Of a DNA stretch of 64,000 nt, positions 32,777-43,870 are shown piece by piece (position 1 is the first letter of the stretch; each line of letters starts with the position of its first letter). The position numbers were made by a program, and so were the translations under genes. Source of the stretch: Azorinus chamasolen (Eukaryota > Mollusca > Bivalvia > Cardiida > Solecurtidae); the NCBI GenBank assembly GCA_963576725.1, contig OY755252.1:54194431-54258430 (forward strand), given 5' to 3'. The notes beneath the pieces were generated by a model. The model was not told where the DNA came from. It ran no database searches and saw nothing but the letters and a program-made list of their open reading frames with translations.

Positions 32777-33138
32777 CAGTGCTCCTTCCCTACAACGGCC
32801 CTCTCAATAACGATTCCCTCCGTACAACAACGCATGTCACTGTTTCCGAAACAACAAGGCTCCAGAAACAACCTTTTTCCATTGTACTTTCTTTGTGCCT
32901 CCATCAAACCCTATGTTGTGACCACTCTTTAGAATCATCACTTTGTGACGATTCTAAAGAGTGGTCACAACATAGGATTTGATTGAGGCATAACGGTTTT
33001 AGTTCTCGAAATACACCATATCTGGGGATCTGCAAACAATCTAATTATGTTTGATTTTCCCTCCCTATAACAACTCCCTCTGAACAACACATACAATATT
33101 CGTATCCCAAAGGCTGTCGTTGTAGAGAGGGAGCACTG
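32777..33138. mobile_element. 362-bp MITE, CAGTGCTCC ends, TA-flanked, copy 1
   Basis: Ends CAGTGCTCCTTCCCTACAAC and, inverted, CAGTGCTCCCTCTCTACAAC. TA on both sides (32775-32776 and 33139-33140). The centre is a long palindrome: CTATGTTGTGACCACTCTTT...AAAGAGTGGTCACAACATAG. Same length as the copy at 47251. Confidence 0.85.
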
Positions 33139-33636
33139 TATTCATAGACCATTATGAATACATGTTCCGATATGAAATATTCATAAGGAAAGACCATTGA
33201 TATGAACACATGCCTCCCATGATTTTCACAGACCGTGCTACATGTACATGACACATGTCAAACTAGGTATTCAATAGTGTAATACTATAAGTGGTGATAT
33301 AGACAGATGTCAGAGTGTTCGGTGACGTTCCAATGACAATACCTTACCACAGACCTTTTTTAACTCTTTGAATGCTAGCAGCCGATTATCCAGCAATTTA
33401 TAACCTGTGCAAACAGTTTGGATCCAGATCAGGCCTCACAAAATGTAGGACTTGATTTGAGATCCGAATTATTTGTCACTCAGACTCACCTACTGCAAAC
33501 AATTCATAAAGAAAGATGACAGTTTCGAAAAGGTTCCAGACGATAAATGAGCAAACAAATTCACTTAGCATGCTAAGAGTTAATTGTTTCGGTTTTCTGT
33601 GAGGCAACGATCTCTTGAGCCAAACACAGCACGATG

Positions 33637-33835
33637 TTTTAACCCTTTGCTTGCTATTCACGTCCATATACCTACCTGTAAATAGTGAAGACCCAGATGA
33701 GACAGCTTCTGCAGGAGCTGTCTCATCAGGGTCTGCACTATTTACAAGTTGATTGTGCAACCAGTACACTCCACAGCAGTGATTGCAAAGCGAAATTCAT
33801 GTACACAGTGCATATATATAGTATTATACTGGGCT
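33637..33835. mobile_element. TTAA MITE (18554 family), right end lost
   Basis: TTAACCCTTTGCTTGCTATT at the left, then the AGACAGCTTCTGCAGGAGCT palindrome and CAGTACACTCCACAGCAGTG. The sequence leaves the family after GCATATATATAG. In copy 1 of the duplication the matching place (about 6778) lacks it. Confidence 0.7.
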
Positions 33836-34340
33836 ATGACAGAGATGATGAATAGTAAACTAATCTGAGGCTACCTTGTATGAGAGGAACACTATGAAAA
33901 CATTAAACATAAACTACCAAACCACTTTATGAACAAAAACATGTATTATGGTGATTAATGATACATGTATATCAGCTTTGGGACCAACATTAAAACATTA
34001 AACTATTACTGTGAACAACTACTACAGTCTCAAGCCAGGGAGATGACTGGTCAATGTTTTAAACTTCAAAACCGGTGCTTGAAACACAATCATCAAGCTA
34101 TGAAATGAAATGTAAATTATAAACCTAGAATATTCGATTCGTCATGAGACCCTCGACATCAAACCCTGTTGAAGCGTGCAGTTTGAAACTCGAATTATGT
34201 ATAGAACCTATGTTTTAAATATATTTATATGAGACCGTCACTGAAGACTGTAATGAATATGCAGGTGTCCTGATTACGTAGTAAGCAGCTGTGATCGCTG
34301 AATTAGTTTGAAGTGGTCTCATGATTTATATACATATTAG

Positions 34341-34517
34341 GTTTTAGGTCTTAAGCGACCATTAAAATGAGGTATTACGGGTCTGTTAGGCAGGTGGTAG
34401 CTGAATTCAAAAGTATAGGAGCTTTCTGCATTGCTTTTGCCTTGCATTAAGCAACCACCTGCTTTTTAAGATTTCTTAGTCCAGTCAATATAAGGTCGCT
34501 TAAGACAAATTCCACTG
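34341..34517. mobile_element. MITE of the CAGTAGAACC family
   Basis: Left AGGTTTTAGGTCTTAAGCGACC; right, inverted, CAGTGGAATTTGTCTTAAGC then GACC. The core words GGCAGGTGGTAGCTGAAT and GCATTAAGCAACCACCTGC are present. Confidence 0.6.
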
Positions 34518-34929
34518 TACTTCGCTCGACTGACCTACCGCTTCACACCTTTCAATATATACATACTACTAAATATTATATTAGAAGAAAAGAAAAGTTA
34601 TTTTAAACAGAACTAACTTTGATACACAACAAAACAATCACATTTTAACTAATTATCCGAAGAAGGGAGATAATTCTGCATAAATCATACAGATTTGCTT
34701 ACTTAGCAATATTTACTACAGGTTTTCTTTGCAACAGATCACAACTGCCCCGCACTATACATTCTGTTCTTTTCATGAACAATATCTAAAGGATACTAGA
34801 ATAATCTATACTGGCACAGTAGACATTATACCTTGATTTTTCACTTTGAGTAATCAAAGTATAGAGGTTGTAAATAGAGATCCCCAAATACCAAGTCTAC
34901 CTAACGTGTAAATAAATTGTGAACGCTAT

Positions 34930-35055
34930 AAATCCATAAAATTAAAAACAGCAATGCGAAAAGAGAAAACCGCAGACTCAGTTTTATTGAGTCTGTCCAT
35001 GAGCAGTATTAAAAGGACATACCCCTAGTTCTTCCTTAACCGGTATTCAAAGTAC
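34930..35055. mobile_element. Family C repeat, partial
   Basis: AATGCGAAAAGAGAAAACCG, TTTTATTGAGTCTGTCCATG and CCTTAACCGGTATTCAAA match 4585-4705. Confidence 0.55.
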
Positions 35056-35059
35056 AAAA

Positions 35060-36325
35060 ATGAGTCATGCAGGAAACACGACATACAGAACAAACAGTCG
35101 CCCGAACAGCAACACAAGGAAACAGCAAATGTACATAACTACCAAAACATCAAGAGACGCACAAAGACAAAACAAACATACAATAGGGGGAAGATGGAAG
35201 TACCGACTTGGAACGGTCAGTGACAAAAGTCACTGGGGGTTTAAACCGGTTTATGGGCGCCCAACCTCACACTTATTCCATTCCCACCCTAAAAGACAAA
35301 CAGTGTAAATAAACGTATCCCCTCTCCGACTAATCTACAACAACCGCGACGGCAAATACAGTGGTAAAGTGCATGTATAACGAAAACATTTAATTGAACA
35401 AACTGTATCCACCTATCGCTAGTGTACTCAATTATTGAGCTGCAAACAGAGTAACTTTTATGTAGGTTTGGTAACCAAAACATTGTAGGAAGTTTATGTT
35501 GTGTAATTTTAATATCGGTTCCAAGTTGTTCACACTTTTTGACATGGTCTGAAACGATGGTCTTTTCGTCAGTAGTAACTGAAATGTATGACTTGGTATT
35601 AATAATTTCCTGCTTCAAGACATCGATATAATGTAACCGTCAAATAATAATCACATTATTCGATGCCTTATAAGCAGGAACAAAAACGTATTTTGAATGG
35701 AAATCCTGTAAACCCTTTTTAAGATGTCTAAAAGAAATTCTAGGTTTAGGTGGAAGAAGGTGTTTATTAGAGCTATAAAAGGAAATGCGTTTATCAATTA
35801 TATCAAAAATTAGTTTTTTCCAACCAGAAAGAGCATTAGACTCAACATGTTCTCTTCGACACCATTTAACACTAAATTTAGTAAAGCCTCCGCAATCTGA
35901 ACTCGATAAGAGTTAAAATCTATCAAGGATGGTATTCTATATTTGGGACCTTTGTTCATAAGAGATCGTAGACGTTTATCTTTAATTATCTCAAAATTAC
36001 CAGTAATCACATGACCAGCCGGAGAATAGTTTCATAAATAGAGGCATTCAACTGGATGGGATAATTTCAAAGGACCAGAAAACAACACCGAGAATTACGT
36101 ACGGGCGACTTTTTACTGCTGCCACACGGGCACTAAACATCTGCTGTTGTGAAGTACATAAACCTGACAAATAGATTATGGCTCGAATATTTGGAACAAT
36201 ACTTCTGACACGGTCAGTATTGTGATTAGAAAGTCGTGCAAAACCAATGGTACAATACTTGTTTCTAGCCTCAGATGGCAGGACTGGACCCACTTTTTGA
36301 ATCGAACAGACCAAAACAGACAAGA
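35060..36325 (-). pseudogene. Decayed retroelement with reverse transcriptase remnants
   Basis: Read on the minus strand, three stretches resemble one invertebrate retroelement polyprotein: a KGPKYRIPSLIDF-type segment (35810-36010), an NNVIIICRLHYIDVL segment (about 35610-35690, frame-shifted), and LPTMFWLPNLHKS (about 35455-35520), the latter typical of the start of a reverse transcriptase. After that the copy jumps to the family 3' region (35060-35440), so the catalytic core is deleted. Stops and frameshifts are present. The clade is not determined. The 3' region recurs at 20.8, 23.3, 37.4, 50.3 and 61.1 kb. Confidence 0.6.
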
Positions 36326-36479
36326 GATAAGAGTATGGTTGTAGATAAACTGCCTACTCTTCTGTCAGCAATTCTTATTTCTCGCCGCTGCCTTGCTGCA
36401 ACTCACTGGCGAGACAGTTCTAATAAGTTGTAGCAGGACAGGATTTGGCGGAGGATATTAATACATGTACTACTATGAT

Positions 36480-36845
36480 TAGGTTCTTAAATACGCTTTT
36501 CATCTACAGAGCTCTGGAAGAGAATTCTTTTGCTCTCGACGGATCGCCTACTTTAAGAACTTATGCACTTCACAACAGCAGGTGTTAAGTGCTTGTGTGG
36601 CGGTCATAAAACGTAGACCCGTACTTCATTTTCAGTGTTATATTTTCTGGTCTTTCGGGTTCATTAGATTCGATGTTATTAGTTTTGAAAATTGAATACC
36701 GCTTAACCCGGGGCCAGCGGACGTTATTAGTGTTCCATTTCTAATAACTGCTCATGGACAGACTCCATAAAACCGAGTCTGCGATTTTCTCTTTTTGCAT
36801 TGCTGATTTTGCTCTCAAAGAATCTCTTACTTTCAGAACGTAACT
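36480..36845. mobile_element. Family C MITE, inverse orientation
   Basis: GACGGATCGCCTACTTTAAG, GTACTTCATTTTCAGTGTTA, ACCGCTTAACCCGGGGCCAG and AAAACCGAGTCTGCGATTTT in order. Part of the element is present twice, as at 16585-16845. Confidence 0.5.
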
Positions 36846-37365
36846 ACTGAATTCTTAATGATCATCTCACCAATTGTTTTAGAAGAAACAATCATTAAGT
36901 CACAATGGCCATGAATGTATGGCTCACTTATGTGCTGATTTGGACAAATGATCTAAAAGACATATTTTGACATCGAATTAGAGACGATTAATTTTGAACC
37001 AACTATGTTGATTCCATTGAACAGAAATGCAGAGTCATCGACCATAACTGTACAGAAGTCAATGACATTGTCACCACCACAGAGAGATTTTATGGTCCAA
37101 CATCTTACATATATTATGTCTGAACACGAAACTAGACAATGACCACGCAACATTTTCTGAAATGGCTATTCATTGAAGACTGAAGAACATTGCATAGTCC
37201 GTTTTTTCTTAGCAACCTACGAAGGCGTCTTTCAAGATAAATGCTTTCTTCTACCCACTAAAACACTTCTGTAGATCATGTCCCATTAGTCTAGAAAAGT
37301 ATTCCTTTAGCCGCAATTGTCAAGATCATACCCAAACTTTATCCATTTCTCTCACAGCTCCAACA
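36846..37365. other. No recognised gene
   Basis: Unique-looking sequence with only short open frames on either strand; nothing supported. Confidence 0.35.
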
Positions 37366-37668
37366 CATGTGGCCTCTGCAGGAATTGTCTGGAGAGGTGG
37401 GGTATTTTATATTTTGACTTGGGTGAAGGTGAGATAAGTGTGAGGTTGGGTATCCGTAAACCTGTGTTAAGCCCCCAGTGGCTACTTTTAGCTACTGACC
37501 GTTACAAGGCGGTACTCCTACTTTCACCCTATGGTCTTATGTGTCATTTTATACGGTTAATGTCAAATGTTATTTGTCTTGGTGCGCGTTCTGGCACGTT
37601 TTGTCTTGTGTGTGTGCCGTTTCTTGTTTGGTGATGTTTGATGCAGTGCGTGTGGCTCTCTCTGTTTG
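37366..37668 (+). mobile_element. Retroelement 3' fragment, plus orientation
   Basis: Inverse match to 35060-35340: GTGAAGGTGAGATAAGTGTG, GAGGTTGGGTATCCGTAAAC, CCCAGTGGCTACTTTTAGCT and GTTTCTTGTTTGGTG. Its 318-bp open frame is part of this repeated region. Confidence 0.6.
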
Positions 37669-37830
37669 ACTGTATTTTCCACTTTTGTTGTGAATAGCAT
37701 ACATTCATATATAATGCAAGATTGTTTTCAGCCTCGTGAATAACAAGTTTACTGCATGTTGCTGTCATAATACACGCATAGAGACGAACATATGCTCAGA
37801 GTTTGTCTTAACCATTGAGTGCATCTGAAA

Positions 37831-38145
37831 ATGATGATTAAATACATTGTTTCTGTCTCGTTTCTTGTGGTGATAATCATTTCACTTACATGCAAATATG
37901 GAATGGGTTCAATCCTGCGCAGAAGATTTGCTAGAGACGACGTGTTGGGTGAAACATTCAGAACCATCCATGGGGTGTCCATAGAAGAGTGCGAAAAAGA
38001 ATGTCGCCGTAGACGAAAATGTACAAACGCCTTGTATAACAGGAGAGTGGCTGTATGCAAGCTGTTGTCAACACATCCAAATTACAATGATATTTCTATC
38101 AAGAAAGGGATTGTACTGCTATCTAAGAGCAATACTCACCAAGAG
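37831..38145 (+). CDS. PAN-type first exon, second copy
   Basis: A 315-nt exon (105 residues), the same length as the exon at 11013, with the same signal peptide (most of the first 33 residues identical) and C-x3-C-x5-C-x11-C PAN spacing. It ends at a GAG|GTTTGT donor in phase 0. The next exon of its own could not be found before the third PAN exon at 48250. It is therefore an orphan first exon, an alternative first exon of the third gene, or the start of a gene that lost its other exons. The coding frame is intact, so it is not an obvious pseudogene. Confidence 0.6.
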
Positions 38146-38179
38146 GTTTGTGGAATGATGATTTAACACGCGAAAATGC

Positions 38180-38233
38180 GATAAATGCGTTAGATCTAGA
38201 TATCACAAATATAAAGCATAGGTCGTTAAATCT

Positions 38234-38332
<99 letters not shown>

Positions 38333-38695
38333 GTCGGTAGATTTCGATGTCACAATGATATACCATGGGCTGCTAGATCTTAATATCAAAATGAAATATT
38401 ATAGGTAGTTAGATTTCAATATCTCCTAGATCTGAAGAATTAGATTTCAATGTTACAAAGATATTATAGGTAACAAATGTAGTTATATTTCAATATCACA
38501 AATATATTATAGGAAGTTAGATTTCAATATCACAAATATATTATAGGTAGTTAGATTTCAATATCACAAATATATTATAGGTAGTTAGATTTCAATGTTA
38601 CAAAGATGTGTTAAAGGCAGTTAGATTTCAAAATCATAAAGCTAAACAACATAGGCAGTTATATTTCAATATTACATTTTACATATCACAATTAG
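38180..38695. repeat. (TA)n and 36-bp satellite after second PAN exon
   Basis: (TA)n spans about 38236-38328. It is followed by GTTAGATTTCAATATCACAA ATATATTATAGGTA-type units of 35-37 bp, related to the array at 11380. The same exon-satellite order after the first PAN exon shows that both were copied together. Confidence 0.85.
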
Positions 38696-38699
38696 GCCT

Positions 38700-39175
38700 G
38701 TTAACCAATGGAGAGCAGATCGTAAGACAACACTATCATATCTAGGATTGCTCAGTCAATGAAAAGTAGACCGTAAGATCTCTACATCTTACTACCCCTG
38801 TAAACCGGAATTCTAGTAGATATTAATTTAGATACTATTAAGTAGGGTGAAAGTCATGCAGAAAGCTCCTCTACGAGCTTCAAAAGTCCTACAAGGTTAA
38901 CCTTATTCAACTACTCTAAACACGAACATCATTATCAGTTTCTTCAAACATCAGCAAATTATTCCATATTACAGATACTATGGGTCGCGGCTCAAAAGCA
39001 GATATTTAACTAAACGTGGGAGCAAATGGGTTAATACAGATGGCATATTAATACAGGGTTAAAGTAATGCAGTAAGCTCCTTTGGGAGCTTTCTGCGTGG
39101 TTTCCATCCTCCATTAAGCAGCTATCGGCCTAAAGGAGATTTTTTTTTATATCAATATTTCAAATTATCGAGATT
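38700..39175. repeat. Repeat remnants
   Basis: GACCGTAAGATCTCTACATC (38768 on) matches the 16850 repeat. CAGAAAGCTCCTCTACGAGCTTC (38855) and CAGTAAGCTCCTTTGGGAGC (39070) are centres of CAGTAGAACC-type MITEs with poor ends. Confidence 0.5.
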
Positions 39176-40560
39176 CTACTACCATAAAACACCGCCTCTA
39201 AATGATACCTGCACCAACCAGTTCTCGTCAAGTTCTGACAGTAATTTCAGAAACATCTTTACAGCTGTTTCAAAGGGTACGCTGTTTCTTGATTTATGAA
39301 CGCGGTATGCTGTCATTACCGGTAGCAGAGAATTCCCATTCAATACATGTTCATGCTGTCTGATCATACCGTACTGCTGATTCTGACAAACGAATCTGAA
39401 ATGTTTGAAAATATTCCAAAAAGGGAATTGATATAATACATAAATGCTTGAATTGCTCTGATCTACATATCTCCCAGGAGCACAAATTCACAATGAAGAA
39501 AATATTCTAAAAATGTAATTTATACATAAATACTTGAATTGCTCTGATCAGAGTAATTCATGTATTTATGTTAAATGTTTGGTTTTGAAAAATGTTAACA
39601 TTCTTGAAAAAGTGCATACTTATTTTCTTAGATAATTTACGCAAGGCGATTACGGTATTTCCAGCAATGGCCGTTTGTTTACTTTCTTCCAATTTGACCT
39701 TCATATTAAAAAATTGATTAACTCTATATTTTCAGCAATTATTTTAATAAAGTTATTAAGTAAAGGTCATAGAGTAGTTCATAAATGTTACACACCGTTT
39801 TTTAACAGTTAAATAAAACTTTAATTTTTACCTGAAATAAAATGCAAAAAGAGGTGTCATATAACTCACTTTTCCAAATATCTTCTTTAGTCCTGTTGGT
39901 GTATTAATAAGTCTTTATTATATGATAAATGTTCCAATAAAAAACATATGGTCAGTATGCAACCGGTCATATTATTTATCTGTAGCAGAAATACTTTAAT
40001 ATTCATGGCGTCATTATTTCTTACTTGAATATCATGGAAGAAAGGATTAAGACGTCGGTTTAAAAGCAGTCTAGGGTGGAATGAGTTAAATATCCTAAAT
40101 TCATTCGGCAGACGCGATCCAGTGGATAACCAGGCATTAGTAACGCATCAAAGTATTTCACAAAAACGGCTAAAAATACTCTTATTGACCGATTTAACCC
40201 TTTCCACTCAGGACGTGTACAGATAAACACACAATAGGTGTTGCAGTTACGTCAAAACAGTAACAAACTAAAAATAGGGTTTCCTCAATATATGCTGTGC
40301 ATAGGATAATTAATAAATAAGACAAACATTACACCATGGATATCTGATATCGTGGTCTAAAGGACGTGTATGCGGCGTTGCAAGGGCGCTACCCGAGTTC
40401 GGAACTCATCGGCGTTTATACTTTTATTTATTATTAATTTTTTTTAATACTTTTCTATTTTTTCTATAAGATCTATTCTCTTTTTATCTTTTTTCTGTTC
40501 TTGTTTAATATTTTTGCCTGTTTTTCTTTTGTTTTGAATATTTTATTTCTCAAAAAATAA
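39176..40560. other. No recognised gene; one hairpin
   Basis: A near-perfect hairpin, ACATAAATACTTGAATTGCT and its inverse, spans 39523-39573. The short minus-strand open frame at 39179-39367 has no recognisable family. T-rich low-complexity sequence lies at 40425-40560. Confidence 0.4.
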
Positions 40561-40599
40561 CAAACATATGAATGAAAGATTCATGAAATACAACTCTGC

Positions 40600-41040
40600 C
40601 AGTCTCGTCATCTGTGTTGTCTATGAGTAGTCTCCCGTGTCGCTGCCTGTGTCGGTATCCTCGGCGCTCAAGTTAACAGAGAAGACCACTCTCTCCACCA
40701 ACTGGTCCCTCGTCACACCGGCTTTCCAAAATCAAATTACGTGTTTTCACATCTCTGCATGCAGCAGGCTTCCCAGTCACTGGCTGTAACTCTGGTGAAT
40801 GCCTCATCTGTAAAGGGATAATGTCAGCCGCTCTAAATCGGTGTTTTTCTGTTAGACACTGAACCCTTAACCTGTGACCAAATTATCTCGATTGGGTTCA
40901 GCTCAGCATGATACGGCGGCAGACGAAGGCAAGAATGTACATGTTGCTTGAGAAATGCGTCCAATTTGTATCTTGGTCTGGATTAGTTCAGCTTTCAGAC
41001 ATTACGAGTTCTGCCTTCCGCACCCATTCGTTGTATTGTA
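40600..41040 (-). pseudogene. IS630-like transposase, C-terminal part (decayed)
   Basis: On the minus strand around 40880-40960 is LRLPPYHAELNPIEIIWSQV, the conserved third-acidic-residue block of IS630/Tc1-type DDE transposases of animals. Further down is an acidic EDTDTGSDTGDYS tail, with stops and frameshifts in between. The N-terminal part is at 42316-42900; the two are separated by a LINE fragment. Confidence 0.65.
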
Positions 41041-41044
41041 AGCT

Positions 41045-42315
41045 TTCATGATGATGATTATTGTTATTATTATTATACCACATTTATATAGCGCTCTTTT
41101 CACACGGAATATGTGCGTTCAAAAGCGCTGTACATGGATGAAATCAATAATCGGAACGAACAGCATGATTATCTACCCAGACAATGAAAGATTTACAATA
41201 GATATGCAATAAATATAAAAATCACTAGCCGGACGGTCAGTGAAGGATATACAAAAGATATAAAAAAGATATGAAATCATAAACCGGAAGGAACGACATG
41301 ATCGTCCATCCAGTCAATGAAATGTATGCAATATATATACAATAAATATAAATGTACTAACCGGTAGGAACCACATGATTATCCACCCGGTCAATGAAAG
41401 ATATGGAATAGATATACAATAAATGTATAACCACTAACCGGTAAGAATCACATGATTATCCACCCAGTCAATTAAAGATATGCAATAAATATACAATAAG
41501 TATAAACTCACCAACTGGTAGGAACCACATGATTATTTATACCAAGTCGGTGAATTATAAGCAATATATATACAATAAATATGAAATCACTAACCGGTAG
41601 GAACCACATGATTATCTATTCGGTCAATGAGAGATTGATTCCTACAGCATATCCCAAGGGCTGCAATGGCAAAGGAATCGTAAGGTATGAGAATTGATGA
41701 TTATAAGCTACTATTCCTAAACTGTCCTAGTAGTATATGTTGAAGAAATGTGTTTTCAGAGATCTTTTGTTTCATGCCAGTGAGCTTGTATCTCTAATGC
41801 CTAATGGCAGAGCATTCCAGAGTTTTGGAGCTGCATTCATGAAACTTCTCTCACCGTATTTTACCTTACGACTTTTTGGTACAACCAACGACAAGGAGCT
41901 ACTTGCTGATCTTAATTCTCTGCGGGGCCGATACACGTCAAGCATGTCGACAATGTACTTGGCGGATTCATTGTACATGGCTTTATACGTAAGTGTCAGA
42001 ATTTTGAATTCAATGCGATGTTGAACCGGAAGCCAATGAAGTTCTCTCAAAACAGGCGTGATATGATCATATCGAGGAGTCCTGGTTATGATGCGGGCTG
42101 CTGTGTTTTGAACTCTTTGAAGTTTCTGCAGTGTGTTTTTTGAAATTCCATGCAGCAATGAGTTGCAGTAGTCTATTTTTGATGTAACCAGAGAGTTCAC
42201 CAAAGTCTTGGTAGCATCAGGTGAGAGGTACTTTCTTATATGACCTATTCGTCGGAGCTGTGCATAACTAGACCTACACACCGAATTGATGTGTGATCGA
42301 GCCAGCGTTTGGTGT
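41045..42315 (-). mobile_element. CR1-like LINE 3' end, 5'-truncated, with tandem 3' UTR
   Basis: On the minus strand the element has the end of a reverse transcriptase ORF, then a 3' UTR of about six diverged units of roughly 60-85 bp (ACCGGTAGGAACCACATGAT and CAATAAATATAAA words, 41150-41640), then the CACATTTATATAGCGCTCTT word and an ATT-rich tail. It interrupts an IS630-like transposase. No target duplication was resolved. Confidence 0.75.
41772..42281 (-). pseudogene. LINE reverse transcriptase, C-terminal fragment (169 aa)
   Basis: The frame carries motifs typical of the end of CR1/L2/Rex-type reverse transcriptase proteins: VTSKIDYCNSLLHGI, LQRVQNTAARIITRTPRYDH, LRELHWLPVQHRIEFKILTL and FMNAAPKLWNALP. 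The catalytic palm is missing. It is a fragment of a 5'-truncated copy; the last residues run into a stop, with the expected FKxxLKTH-like continuation in another frame. Confidence 0.85.
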
Positions 42316-42900
42316 AATCCTTCCTACTTGTTAGTTCCGGGCATTTGTCCACATATATATGGAGTACTGTCGACGACAAACCATGATCTAGCTGGAAGGT
42401 TGGGTATGAGCTTTTACTGTAACCGCTTTAGAAGGTTTTCCGCGTTCATCTTGTTGTGATAGTCTCAATATGTAGACTTTGCATAGTTGTCGCTCTGCCA
42501 GGACCTTTTGGTGCAGTTGACCGTGGAACCAAATGTCTCGTCAGTATAAATGATAGGGCGGTCTTCGGACGCAGGACATAAGGACATTCATGTTGTTCTG
42601 CGTCGGTTTCCATTTGAAACCTATGGACTTCATGAGATTCCGAAGGGTTTCCCTGCAACAAGTATAACCGATCCTATCGCGTATCTCTGTGCCAAGATCG
42701 GTATGTGTCGGTATGACGTTCTTAGTTCGAGTCATAGCTGCCATTGTACGTCTAACGATAGCCTGGTCAAAGTCATCGACCTCTATCCTGTTGTGATTAG
42801 GCTTCCTTGGGACCCTTGGTTCATCTGTCTCATGCTGTATCCGGTACAACGTGTGTTGTGAGAACCCCGTCAGCAGAGTTACCCTCTAAAACTACGTTAG
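42316..42900 (-). pseudogene. IS630-like transposase, N-terminal and first catalytic part (decayed)
   Basis: On the minus strand, 42541-42849 encodes a helix-turn-helix region (AIVRRTMAAM ... RETLRNLMKSIGFKWK) followed by an IYTDETF block, the first catalytic Asp. Further on are HNKMNAENLLKRLQ and LIPNLPARSWFVVDSTPY (second acidic block), after an internal deletion and with stops. The C-terminal part lies at 40600-41040 beyond the LINE. Confidence 0.65.
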
Positions 42901-43179
42901 TCAAAGGCAACACCATCTCTCCAGCTTCGTTCTTCTGTTTGCATACCTGAAAGTAAAAGAAATATTCTGTAGATAATAAATTAGCATATTCCCTTTTCGG
43001 AACAATGCAATGAATTCCGGATTTATATGCAATGATTATTAATTTGACAAAGTAAAGACAAAAATGTTAGAGGCTATTTCAGAAACTTGATGCTTGCTTG
43101 CTTATATCGTGCCGCACGAGAAAAAATAAACTTTTGACATATGTGTTGTCGAGGGAAAAATATATTTGATTTACGTGGA

Positions 43180-43250
43180 TTTCGAACCAGGTACAATTTG
43201 ATTCGGATGAGAAGGCCATTATCCACTCGGCTACGGACTCCACAAGCATG
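43180..43250 (-). repeat. tRNA-like sequence (SINE head or tRNA pseudogene)
   Basis: On the minus strand an A-box-like TAGCCGAGTGGATAATGG and a B-box GGTTCGAAATCC are correctly spaced, with a GTGGAGTCCG start. The acceptor stem does not close well by eye, so a functional tRNA is unlikely; a tRNA-derived SINE or pseudogene fits better. Confidence 0.4.
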
Positions 43251-43379
43251 TTATAATAATGAAATAGCCACAGTCTTCTCTTTTAAGAAATATATGAAAT
43301 AACATGTTAAATGAATATTCAAGTAAACTAACTATGACGTAACTCTCAGAAATTCCCTGTCCGAATATATGCACTGTCA

Positions 43380-43870
43380 TTTGCAAACAGTGAACATCAG
43401 ACCAGAGGGTTCCTAGAGGAGCCATCTGATCACGGTCTGCACTGTTTGCAATTCTAAATTCTCAAGCAATTTTAAATATTTCATACCCGCTCTCAGTGGT
43501 ATCATGCTATTTGTCGAAGAAAAAGAAAGTTAACTTACGAATGTATTTTGCCCTCGCCCGCCTCCAAAAAGATGTCCCATTTTGGTCTCCATTCACCTCC
43601 GTAATTTCTGGCATATGGAGTGTCCCGATTGGTCACGGAAAAAAGTGCACTATAACAATTTACCCAGAGGCGGATCTAGAGGGTCGTTCAATAAGCATCC
43701 ACTATGCTCCCTAATCACGCATGCTTATTATCATCAAACGAATTATTATATAAATTATTTATTAATTATTTGTTATAACTTGACAGGGATAATGATTTAG
43801 TTTGTAGTTAATTCGATAACCAATAATAGGTTTGCAGTTGCACGATTGTTGGAGGAATTCGACGCAAGAT
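43380..43870. other. Palindromic repeat fragment, otherwise no recognised gene
   Basis: TTTGCAAACAGTGAACATCA...TGATCACGGTCTGCACTGTTTGCAA (43380-43452) is the dispersed palindromic family. The open frame at 43496-43714 has no recognised family and no splice support. Confidence 0.4.

Larger units (their letters stand above)
31930..35055 (+). repeat. Segmental duplication, copy 2
   Basis: Collinear with 5140-8290 (anchors listed there). It carries insertions that copy 1 lacks: the 362-bp MITE at 32777-33138 and the TTAA MITE at 33637-33835. It lacks the CAGTAGAACC MITE found at 5222 in copy 1. No gene is recognised. Confidence 0.75.

Noticed and set aside
43180..43250. Functional tRNA gene on the minus strand
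   Set aside because: A and B boxes are good but the acceptor stem does not pair convincingly; retained only as a tRNA-like repeat.
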